Part shown: piece after piece, positions 57,058 to 64,000 of the stretch
How positions within the stretch are numbered: position 1 is the stretch's first letter
Layout of the letters: every line of letters starts with the position of its first letter
Assembly (NCBI RefSeq): GCF_902770715.1
Contig: NZ_CACXTS010000001.1
Coordinates: 1 to 64,000, forward strand
Origin: an uncultured Methanobrevibacter sp.
GTDB lineage: Archaea; Methanobacteriota; Methanobacteria; Methanobacteriales; Methanobacteriaceae
DNA length: 64,000 bases
Reading direction: 5' to 3'
The notes under the pieces: generated by a model
The model's input: the letters and a program-made list of their open reading frames with translations, nothing else
Database searches by the model: none
Told to the model about the DNA's origin: nothing
Program-made: the position numbers and the translations under genes

Positions 57058-58089
57058 ATGAAAGTATGGATTGATATCTCAAATGCGCCTCATGTAAGGT
57101 TTTTTAAGGATGTAATCAAGTATCTGGAAGCTGAAGGCGAGGATGTAATTGTTACTGCTAGGCAGTTTGGAGATATCCATAAGTTAATGGACATGTATGA
57201 TATTGATTTCATATCTGTCGGAAAGCATGGTGTAAGCCTTTATGACAAGTTGAAGGAAAGCACATCAAGAGTCTATAATCTTGTTGATGTTATACATGAC
57301 GAAAAGGTGGATGTTGCCCTTAGCAAGCATTCCATTGAACTTCCTAGAATCAGTTTCGGTTTGGGAATTCCAAGTTTATACGTTTTGGATAATGAGCATG
57401 CATTGGCCGCCAATAAGCTCACTCTGCCATTATGTGACAGAATCATTACTCCAAAAATCATTGACATGTGGAAACTGATGAAATTCGGTGCAGATCCAAA
57501 CACTATCATTTCATATGACGGAACCTCTGAATTGATGCATTTCAAAAGTTTCAAATATAACGATAACGTTTTTGATGATTTAAGTCTTGATTTGAAACAT
57601 CCGAAAACAATTCTGATGAGACCTGAACCTTCACTTGCGTCCTACTTGGATGCGGACTGCAGAAAATCAGTTCTCTCTCCAATCGTTGATGAATTGAAGA
57701 ATGTGGCAAACATTCTCATTCTTCCAAGATTCAAGGAACAGGCTGAAATCTTTGAGGGAATCGATAATGTTTCAATATTGAAACCTCCTGTCGACACTTC
57801 AAGTCTGATTAAGAAATGTGACCTTGTAATAGGTGCCGGTGGTACAATGAACAGGGAAGCTGCAATCTTGCAGACTCCGGTTATTTCATGTTATCCTGGT
57901 GAAACATTGTCTGTAGATCAGTATTATATCAATCATGGATTGATGTACAGGTCTAATGATACCGATGAGGTTATCCACAAGGCTTTGGAGTTCATAGTCA
58001 ATCCTCATGAGCAAATCGATATCAAGACAGATGACTTGTTCCAAATTATTATAGATAACTTATACGATTTAGCTAAAAATGGTAAATAG
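57058..58089 (+). CDS. DUF354 family protein (glycosyltransferase/epimerase-like fold)
   Basis: 343 residues. MKVWIDISNAPHVRFFKDVIKYLEAEGEDVIVTARQ and the later GAGGTMNREAAILQTPVIS match DUF354, which resembles UDP-GlcNAc 2-epimerase/GT-B enzymes. Probably acts on surface sugars, but no substrate is known. It starts 21 bases after hypB and may be read from the same transcript. The tRNA-Ala follows. Confidence 0.85.
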   Translation: MKVWIDISNAPHVRFFKDVIKYLEAEGEDVIVTARQFGDIHKLMDMYDIDFISVGKHGVSLYDKLKESTSRVYNLVDVIHDEKVDVALSKHSIELPRISFGLGIPSLYVLDNEHALAANKLTLPLCDRIITPKIIDMWKLMKFGADPNTIISYDGTSELMHFKSFKYNDNVFDDLSLDLKHPKTILMRPEPSLASYLDADCRKSVLSPIVDELKNVANILILPRFKEQAEIFEGIDNVSILKPPVDTSSLIKKCDLVIGAGGTMNREAAILQTPVISCYPGETLSVDQYYINHGLMYRSNDTDEVIHKALEFIVNPHEQIDIKTDDLFQIIIDNLYDLAKNGK

Positions 58090-58138
58090 TTTTTTATAGT
58101 ATTACTTTTAAATATTTTATACATATGTATATTTTATT

Positions 58139-58211
<73 letters not shown>

Positions 58212-58251
58212 CTTATTAATTTTTAAAATAAAAGAGAATTGTGATTAAATT

Positions 58252-59334
58252 ATGTTATTAATTGCTCAGAACCATTTACAATTAATTGTAGAAGTCGGGT
58301 TAATGCTGTTTGTATCTTTGGTATTTTTCCTTAACCTGATTCCGTTATCACTGAGTGTAGTGACCTTCTTATCATTGTTCTTAATGGGAGGTTTCACACT
58401 TCTTTTCGGAGCGGATATTGCACTTCTTGTAATATCTTCAAGTCAGGCGGAATTTACTCACCCATTCGGGCCATTGGCATTGCTCGGTGCAGTAACTGCA
58501 CTTGCTTCGCTGAAAGTGATGAAGGAATCGGGAGTGGACATACGACCTCTTAGAAGATTTGTCATACTCTTCATCGGATGTATCACCATATTCGGTGGAT
58601 TGATGCACAGGTCATTTTTAGTCTTATGGTTATTGGGATTATTCTTAGGTTATCTGATGATTTCCAAATCATTCAGGGAAAAGTCCGTATTCACCCTTAG
58701 AAGAGTTTTAATATTCATCGGAGCAGCCTGTGTAGGTTTCATCCTTCTGGAAGTAATTGCACGTGTAAGTGGAATGACAATTTTCTCTCCACTCTTGAGG
58801 ATGGGTAGGATTGAACAATACTCTTTATCAAGTATCAAAACTGTATTAAACAACATTCAATTGATTGGACATAATGCAAAGGCTTCCTATTGGGGTGCTG
58901 AAGGTACGGCATTTGCTGAAGGGTATATTACACTGCCGATGCAATTCGTACTGTTCTTCGGTCTTCCGTTCCCAATGTTTTTCGGTGTATTGGTTAACCA
59001 AAAGGATACAATCGATTATATGCTTCCGGGTATCTTCGGTTGGGGATTCGACTTCGGTATTTTAGGTCTTGTAGGATTGATGGTATTTGTTCTTGGAACA
59101 ATCCTTATAGGATTTAAGATATTGAACATCTACAGAGAGAAAAGAGAAAAGAACAACAAGAAATACTTAGGAAGGGAAGTATTATTAACTGGAGCATTAG
59201 CAGCATTCTGCGCACAGGCATTAATCGGTATGTTTGTATTCAACAGGTCCATCAACGGTATGGCTCTTTTGACATTCATATTTGTAGGCGCACTGATACT
59301 GGCTAATGTCGTCACACTTAAATCAAGAGAATAG
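58252..59334 (+). CDS. Multi-pass membrane protein of unknown function
   Basis: 360 residues with about nine to ten membrane helices spread through the sequence and few long loops. One outer or inner loop at about 200-240 contains SYWGAEGTAFAEGY, possibly a functional site. The general layout recalls polymerase/ligase-type wall or polysaccharide membrane proteins, but no motif fixes this. Six bases upstream is GTGATTAA. It begins the cluster that leads to DUF1890, DUF1894 and MesA. Confidence 0.7.
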   Translation: MLLIAQNHLQLIVEVGLMLFVSLVFFLNLIPLSLSVVTFLSLFLMGGFTLLFGADIALLVISSSQAEFTHPFGPLALLGAVTALASLKVMKESGVDIRPLRRFVILFIGCITIFGGLMHRSFLVLWLLGLFLGYLMISKSFREKSVFTLRRVLIFIGAACVGFILLEVIARVSGMTIFSPLLRMGRIEQYSLSSIKTVLNNIQLIGHNAKASYWGAEGTAFAEGYITLPMQFVLFFGLPFPMFFGVLVNQKDTIDYMLPGIFGWGFDFGILGLVGLMVFVLGTILIGFKILNIYREKREKNNKKYLGREVLLTGALAAFCAQALIGMFVFNRSINGMALLTFIFVGALILANVVTLKSRE

Positions 59335-59344
59335 AGGTAATTAT

Positions 59345-59803
59345 ATGAAAGCTTTGGTATTGCTTGGATGCCCTGAAACTCCATCACAAACTCCAATGGC
59401 AGTTTATGTATTCAACAAGTTAACAAAAATTGGTTATGATGTAACAATCGCAGCCAATCCTGCAGCTTCCAAATTAGTAAGGATATCAGACCCTGAAGGT
59501 TTTTACAAACTTAACCTTGTCGATTTGGAAAGGGCTTTGGGAGACATTAATGAAGGCGATTATGATTTATTAGTAGGATTCGTACACAAGGATGCGGCCG
59601 CTTCATTCTTCGTAACATTCGATCAGATTTTACAGACCAAATCATTGGCATTGGTATTTTCAAGAGATGCTGATGAGGTTGCGGAATTCGTCAACATGAT
59701 TGAAGAGAGTGGAAGCAATGCTAAAATAGCAGCTGTCAGAGCTTTCCATAATCCTTCACCAATCAAAGTCAAATTCGACAAAGCGATAAAGGAGTTTGAA
59801 TAA
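59345..59803 (+). CDS. DUF1890 family methanogen protein
   Basis: 152 residues from the ATG at 59345 (AGAGGT upstream). MKALVLLGCPETPSQTPMAVYVFNKLTKIGYDVTIAANPAASKL and the later DYDLLVGFVHKDAAASFFVTF match DUF1890, found in methanogens. The alpha/beta, flavodoxin-like layout suggests a nucleotide- or cofactor-binding protein. Coupled to the DUF1894 gene, whose ribosome site is in its last codons. Confidence 0.85.
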   Translation: MKALVLLGCPETPSQTPMAVYVFNKLTKIGYDVTIAANPAASKLVRISDPEGFYKLNLVDLERALGDINEGDYDLLVGFVHKDAAASFFVTFDQILQTKSLALVFSRDADEVAEFVNMIEESGSNAKIAAVRAFHNPSPIKVKFDKAIKEFE

Positions 59804-59804
59804 G

Positions 59805-60119
59805 ATGTCATTCTGTTTAGATACTTATCTTCAACAATCTGATAACTATGAAATTCATGCAGCAAGAGCTGGTTTTAAAGACTGTGCAATGATTATCCGT
59901 TTCAAGGCTAATGATATTGTCTACATTAAACCGGGCGATGAAGTCTTGGGAGTTAGAGTCATTGGCATTCCTCCAATTCCAATTGGATTTGACCATGAAA
60001 AGGGAACTGTTTTTTTACCTTACACAAAACCTTGTCATGGGACTTCCGTTGTGGAGCTTCCAATTGACGAAGAGGAAATTGAAAAAATCAGAAAGTTAGA
60101 CACTGGTAATAAAAAATGA
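59805..60119 (+). CDS. DUF1894 family methanogen protein
   Basis: 104 residues from the ATG at 59805, with AAGGAG about ten bases upstream. FCLDTYLQQSDNYEIHAARAGFKDCAMIIRFKANDIVYIKPGDEVLGVRVIGIPPIPIGFD fits DUF1894, a partner of DUF1890 across methanogens. It overlaps the methionine synthase start by four bases (60116-60119), suggesting a role linked to methyl transfer (inference). Confidence 0.85.
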   Translation: MSFCLDTYLQQSDNYEIHAARAGFKDCAMIIRFKANDIVYIKPGDEVLGVRVIGIPPIPIGFDHEKGTVFLPYTKPCHGTSVVELPIDEEEIEKIRKLDTGNKK

Positions 60120-61060
60120 AATCAACTGTTGTAGGTAGTTTTCCGGCCGAGGAAAGCTCACCATCTAATTTTAAGGATAAGCTATTGAATACTTTCGGGT
60201 CTTATGACCCGTTCAAGGAAGCTATCAGAACTAGCGTAATAGCTCAGCTTGATGCTGGAGTCGACATCATATCCGACGGCCAGGTCAGAGGCGATATGGT
60301 ATCCATTTTCACTGAATATATTCCTGGAATGAAAATTGAAGACGGAAATACATTCATTGTAGGCAAAATAAGAAATCCGACTCAAGAAATTTCAATCAAG
60401 GACCTGCAATATGCAAAGAAAGTGATGGCAGAATATTACGGCGGAAAGATTCCTGAAGGAAAAGGCATTAAGGGAATAATCACCGGACCGAATACTATTG
60501 TCCATTCATCCAGAATAACCTCTTTTTATAAAAGCAAGGAAGATGCGATAATCGATTTGGCGCATAGCCTGAAGGTTGAAGCCGATGCAATAGCCAAAAA
60601 GGTAAAGCCCGCTTACATTCAGATTGACGAACCTTTCCTGTCAACAGGAATGGTTGATATGAATACCGCACGCGAAGCTATCGGAATCATCAAGGACGGT
60701 CTTGAAGTGCCTTTGGGAATGCATGTCTGTGGCATATTAAAGGATGCCTTTAAGGACATTGCCAAGTTCAATGTGGATATCCTTGATTTTGAATTCGCCG
60801 GAAACAATGTAAATTTAGGCGTTTTGGAAGAAAACGCTTCATTGATTCGCGATAAAAAACTGGGTTTCGGTTGCGTTGATTCTTCTGTAAATACTGTCGA
60901 TGATATTGATGACATCGAAGAGTTGGTAACCAAAGCCATTGACATAGTCGGAAAGGATAACCTGATTCTAGATCCTGATTGCGGACTTAGAAGAGCTCCA
61001 AAAGATGTTGCCTTTGAAAAGTTAAGGTTAATGAACGAAATTAAGGATAAGTACTCTTAG
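60116..61060 (+). CDS. Core methionine synthase (MesA-type, corrinoid-dependent MetE homologue)
   Basis: 314 residues, the length of the catalytic half of MetE. VVGSFP at the start, ISDGQVRGDM, YIQIDEPFLS, MHVCG (His203, Cys205) and DPDCGLR (Cys289) supply the homocysteine and zinc sites. Proteins of this type in methanogens (MTH775/MesA group) take the methyl group from a methylcorrinoid rather than folate. Last of the coupled DUF1890-DUF1894-MesA set. Confidence 0.9.
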   Translation: MKSTVVGSFPAEESSPSNFKDKLLNTFGSYDPFKEAIRTSVIAQLDAGVDIISDGQVRGDMVSIFTEYIPGMKIEDGNTFIVGKIRNPTQEISIKDLQYAKKVMAEYYGGKIPEGKGIKGIITGPNTIVHSSRITSFYKSKEDAIIDLAHSLKVEADAIAKKVKPAYIQIDEPFLSTGMVDMNTAREAIGIIKDGLEVPLGMHVCGILKDAFKDIAKFNVDILDFEFAGNNVNLGVLEENASLIRDKKLGFGCVDSSVNTVDDIDDIEELVTKAIDIVGKDNLILDPDCGLRRAPKDVAFEKLRLMNEIKDKYS

Positions 61061-61065
61061 ATAAA

Positions 61066-61518
61066 ATGAATTTCGGTTTTTCTCCTGTCGGCTTGCTGTT
61101 TTTATTGATGCTTTTTGTTCCAAATATCATATGGTCAAAAAACCAGCCTAAAGATTATGAGCAATATTCCAAAAGTGAAAATAGGTTATTGCTTGCTTTT
61201 GAAAGAATCGGTGAAGTATTGGTTACTGTGCTTTCTCTGTTCTGCGGTGTTGGCTTTCAGTTTTCCTTTCTGCTGATTTTAGGATTTATCATTCTGATTA
61301 TCTATGAGCTTGCATGGATGAAGTATTTCAGAAGCGATAAGACAATGAAGGATATGCTCGCCAGTTTTCTTAGGATTCCAGTCCCTATTGCTTGCCTGCC
61401 CGTTTTGGCATTTTTGATATTGGGGATTGTTTCAGGCAACATATTTTTGATAGCATCTTCTATAATTTTAGCTATTGGCCACATAGGCATCCATCTGGAC
61501 CACAGAAGAAATCTTTAA
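61066..61518 (+). CDS. Small multi-pass membrane protein
   Basis: 150 residues with four membrane helices (about 7-23, 48-64, 66-83 and 108-145, the last a long or split pair). A conserved-looking N-terminal loop (NIIWSKNQPKDYEQYSKSENR) lies between the first two. It starts five bases after the MesA stop and may share its transcript. No family recognised with confidence; the His-rich C-terminus (GHIGIHLDHRRNL) could face the cytoplasm. Confidence 0.65.
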   Translation: MNFGFSPVGLLFLLMLFVPNIIWSKNQPKDYEQYSKSENRLLLAFERIGEVLVTVLSLFCGVGFQFSFLLILGFIILIIYELAWMKYFRSDKTMKDMLASFLRIPVPIACLPVLAFLILGIVSGNIFLIASSIILAIGHIGIHLDHRRNL

Positions 61519-61586
61519 TCATTAATTTTTTGTAATTATATTTGATAAACAGTTCAGTATAAAAAAAGAAAAAAGGAAAAAATAAT

Positions 61587-62780
61587 CTATTTATAAATTT
61601 TAGAAGTTACTTTTCCTTTTGTAAAGTAGATGTGGAAATTATAATAGTTCTTTTTAGCTATTTTTGTAATCACGATTTTTGCTGTTGCAGAACCTTTATA
61701 ATTTTTGCTTGTTGGAGTAATTTTAACTTTATGTGTTCCTACAGAGTATTGGTTTGTCAAAATTCCGGCAATACCGTTCTTTTTATCATCCGGATCATAG
61801 CCTGTAACAAGCTTTACGGTCTTGTATTTTTTGCCGGTATATATTTTCAAGGTTAATCCAACTCCGTTAAGTCCTTTTTTGCTGGATTTGTCCTTAACTT
61901 GAATGTCCACGCATCCGCCGGCAAAATCACGGGTTTTTATTTTATAGCTTTTTGTTTTAATGGTCAGGGACCTTGGCTTGATGACAACCTTTGAAGTCTT
62001 TTTGGTTGCCTTTGCATTAACGGCGCTGATTATTATCTTATGTGTACCCTTAGATAGTGTTGAGGCCTTATATTTGGCATTACCATAGGTGTTGGTAGTC
62101 AGTGTAACTGTTTTGGACTTTTTGCCAGTATATACCTTTAAAGTCAGCCTTACGCCTTTAACCCCCTTATTGTTGGAATCGACAACTTTGATGTTAAATG
62201 TTTTTCCTGACTTGTAAATGGTTGTCAATGCTTTCGGATTGATTTTAACGCTTTGCTTTGAAACCTTGACGTTTTCAAAAATCACATCTTCAAAGTAGGT
62301 GTCATAGCAATTGAATTCCACGTTATAAGTGCCGGCAGGAAGTTTTTTGTAATTCCATTTGTATGTAGCCATTCCATTTGCATTGGTTTCCAATATGCCC
62401 CAATCATAATTGGAACTGGTGTCGGAATAAATGAAATAGTTAACTAGGTTATTTTTCATTGGAGTGCCGTTCAAATCAGTTAATGTAATTGTGTATGCCT
62501 TATCATGGATGTATTTTCCTGATTGTTTGACTGTGATTTGAGAGTCATACGAATCATCTTCCTCATCACTTTCATCTTCATAGGTTTCGTTGGTGTAATC
62601 AACTTCAACATTTCCGTTTTCAGCCTCTGTGTCAGGGGCATCGTCAGTCGTTATTTCAGTATTGGTGTCTGTATCAACCGTTTCATCCGTTGCATTAACG
62701 TCACTTGCGCTGACGGAGGAAATGGCTGCGATTGCTACAATTACCAATATCAGTATTGGTATGTGTTTCTTCCTAAACAT
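61587..62780 (-). CDS. Adhesin-like exported protein with Ig-type repeats
   Basis: 397 residues. A signal peptide (about 1-25, ending SVSASDVNA), a Thr/Asp/Glu-rich acidic stretch (30-75), then about three Ig-like beta domains (80-175, 180-275, 280-385) with repeats such as GKTFNIKVVDSNNKGVKGVRLTLKVYTGKKSKTVTL and KKGLNGVGLTLKIYTGKKYKTVKL. This is the pattern of the adhesin-like proteins abundant in Methanobrevibacter, which coat the cell. No C-terminal membrane anchor is seen. The Ig modules resemble those in the prophage tail proteins. Confidence 0.85.
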   Translation of the reverse strand: MFRKKHIPILILVIVAIAAISSVSASDVNATDETVDTDTNTEITTDDAPDTEAENGNVEVDYTNETYEDESDEEDDSYDSQITVKQSGKYIHDKAYTITLTDLNGTPMKNNLVNYFIYSDTSSNYDWGILETNANGMATYKWNYKKLPAGTYNVEFNCYDTYFEDVIFENVKVSKQSVKINPKALTTIYKSGKTFNIKVVDSNNKGVKGVRLTLKVYTGKKSKTVTLTTNTYGNAKYKASTLSKGTHKIIISAVNAKATKKTSKVVIKPRSLTIKTKSYKIKTRDFAGGCVDIQVKDKSSKKGLNGVGLTLKIYTGKKYKTVKLVTGYDPDDKKNGIAGILTNQYSVGTHKVKITPTSKNYKGSATAKIVITKIAKKNYYNFHIYFTKGKVTSKIYK

Positions 62781-63011
62781 TTCAATCCCTAATTTTCCTT
62801 TATAAAAAGTTGCTTGTACTTAATAATATGTTTTCATATTATTTTAAGTTATTCAAAGCAAAAATTACATGGGTATGAGAATTTTGCTAAACGAAATTGT
62901 TTAATTTAACAGTTTTTCTGAAAATTTTATAAATAGTTGTGTGAAATGAACGGAAAATTAATGTAGATATTCTTTTTCAAACAGGTTTGTTTTTAAAATG
63001 AAGCCTCTTGC
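62781..63011. other. Non-coding gap after the macro-domain gene and before the adhesin gene
   Basis: 230 AT-rich bases. The portion near 62790-62870 should hold the adhesin promoter on the - strand. I see no RNA gene or clear hairpin. Confidence 0.4.
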
Positions 63012-63536
63012 TCATCCGTAGAATTCATCCAATGCATTTTCACCCATATCCTTGGACCCGTCACTCATCACGGCAAAGGTGATTCTTATGGAATAATCTG
63101 GATTGTCGTTTATAAAATCATCGCATGCCTGAATAGCCTTTTGCCATGCCTGCCTTTTAGGGTATCCGTATATGCCTGATGAAATCAATGGAAAGCCAAT
63201 TGTATGGCAGCCGTTTTCCTTAGCCAAGGCCAATGAGCGCCTATAGGCATTTGACAGAAGTTCCGCTTCATTGCTATCTCCGCCGCTCCAGATTGGCCCG
63301 ACTGCATGGATGATGTATTTTGCCTTAAGATTAAATCCGGGGGTGATTACGGCATTCCCGGTTTCACAATGTCCGATTTCGGAACAGGCATCTGCAAGCT
63401 CGTTTGCTCCTGCTTTTCGAAATATTGCTCCGCATACTCCTCCGCCTTCATGAAGCCTGCTGTTAGCGGCATTTACAATCACATCAACGTCAAGGTCGGT
63501 TATGTCTATTTTTTTAACTTCAATATTTCTTTTCAT
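63012..63536 (-). CDS. Macro-domain O-acetyl-ADP-ribose deacetylase-like protein
   Basis: 174 residues. [46 protein letters not shown] and [17 protein letters not shown] are the ADP-ribose-binding motifs of the YmdB/MacroD group, including the catalytic Asn-Ala-Ala-Asn and the GGGV loop. It removes ADP-ribose or acetyl groups from ADP-ribosylated targets. A single gene on the - strand. Confidence 0.92.
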   Translation of the reverse strand: MKRNIEVKKIDITDLDVDVIVNAANSRLHEGGGVCGAIFRKAGANELADACSEIGHCETGNAVITPGFNLKAKYIIHAVGPIWSGGDSNEAELLSNAYRRSLALAKENGCHTIGFPLISSGIYGYPKRQAWQKAIQACDDFINDNPDYSIRITFAVMSDGSKDMGENALDEFYG

Positions 63537-63681
63537 TTTAATCAGTCCCTATTAAATCATTTTTGTTAGCTATTATTTATTTTTAGTCATTTTTATCTAA
63601 AATCCAATAAAATTTAAATAATTATTCAATCTAAATATAATTAATACATATTTTATTTAAAAATAAAAGGAGGGATAGGTC

Positions 63682-64000
63682 ATGAATAGGAGTTCCATAA
63701 TTGCAATTTTGGCAGTTCTGGTCATTGCTTGCGTTGCTGGTTTCTTATTTTTCGGAGGATCATTTGGCGGTGATGTGATTAAGGTAGGTTCAACTGAATT
63801 CAAGGCACCTGAAGGATATCATCAAGGTGCTCCCAATAAATTGGGTCATGTCTCCATGTCCAATGGTACTAATGAGATTTACTTAACCGAATTAAACGGA
63901 ACTGACGTCAATGTACACATCAAGGGATATCAGGATTACCTTAAAACACAGAATCAATCAATAAAAGTTTCAAACATGAACATTGATAATGTGGACATAT
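63682..64000 (+). CDS. Membrane-anchored exported protein (cut by window end)
   Basis: Open from the ATG at 63682 (AAAGGAGGGA upstream) to the window end, giving 106 residues. An N-terminal membrane anchor (about 6-27) is followed by a Gly-rich turn and a beta-rich outer domain (KVGSTEFKAPEGYHQGAPNKLGHVSM...). The plan matches the protein at 33774 and similar exported proteins of Methanobacteriales. Function unknown. Confidence 0.75.
   Translation, partial: MNRSSIIAILAVLVIACVAGFLFFGGSFGGDVIKVGSTEFKAPEGYHQGAPNKLGHVSMSNGTNEIYLTELNGTDVNVHIKGYQDYLKTQNQSIKVSNMNIDNVDI

Overview
The window is AT-rich archaeal DNA, most likely from the methanogen genus Methanobrevibacter or a close relative in the Methanobacteriales. 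Supporting signs are enzymes that act on pseudomurein, a geranylgeranylglyceryl phosphate synthase, ribosomal protein L40e, Tsr3, the NurA-HerA and Mre11-Rad50 pairs, HypA and HypB, a MesA-type methionine synthase beside DUF1890/DUF1894 genes, an adhesin-like Ig-repeat protein, and a tRNA-Ala with the G3-U70 pair.

Bases 1 to about 30,080 are the right-hand part of a tailed (siphovirus-like) prophage, all on the + strand. Its left end and integrase lie outside the window. The first 4 kb hold about eighteen very small, tightly overlapping early genes, many with CxxC pairs. After a short non-coding stretch comes a 54-residue stand-alone TFIIB-type zinc ribbon, then two small membrane proteins (possible holins). 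The late module follows in classic order: small and large terminase, portal, minor head protein (with an added JAMM-like peptidase domain), XkdF-like protease, scaffold, major capsid, head-tail connectors, tail terminator, tail tube, tail assembly chaperone with an out-of-frame extension, tape measure, a lectin-like tail protein, distal tail protein, tail-tip lysin, a Cys-rich mini-protein and a pseudomurein endoisopeptidase. Three separate proteins (tape measure, tail tip, lysin) carry a transglutaminase-like Cys-His-Asp domain. The capsid and tail tube proteins end in the same Ig-like domain.

From 30.25 kb the host chromosome begins. 30.2-35.3 kb: TrmO-like protein, three tandem near-identical Mop (molbindin) genes, MoaE with a tiny membrane-protein gene, an NadM/M14-like operon, an exported protein, Tsr3 and L40e. 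35.4-43.3 kb: GGGPS, then the DNA-end-processing genes nurA-herA and mre11-rad50, then a convergent TIR-like gene. 43.4-47.3 kb: a Mur-ligase-like gene, a VanW-like exported protein, a nucleotidyltransferase and a DUF169 protein. 47.3-54.2 kb: a UvrD-type helicase plus RecB/Cas4-like nuclease operon, divergent from an Hrq1/MrfA-type helicase with a TPR tail. 54.2-64 kb: an Fe-S aldo-keto reductase, an ABM-domain protein, hypA-hypB, a DUF354 protein, tRNA-Ala, a membrane protein, the DUF1890-DUF1894-MesA cluster, an Ig-repeat adhesin, a macro-domain protein and a partial exported protein.

The most notable candidate for an undescribed system is a conserved DNA element, TTTYCAAMTGCTCTC. It lies about 9-13 bases upstream of a TATA-like sequence ahead of three DNA-break-repair operons (nurA-herA, mre11-rad50, uvrD-recB), oriented toward each, with a fourth copy at the prophage right end. 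It looks like the operator of an archaeal DNA-repair regulon. Runners-up are the phage TFIIB zinc-ribbon mini-protein, the JAMM domain fused to the minor head protein, and a single in-frame stop codon that separates the head protease from the scaffold.
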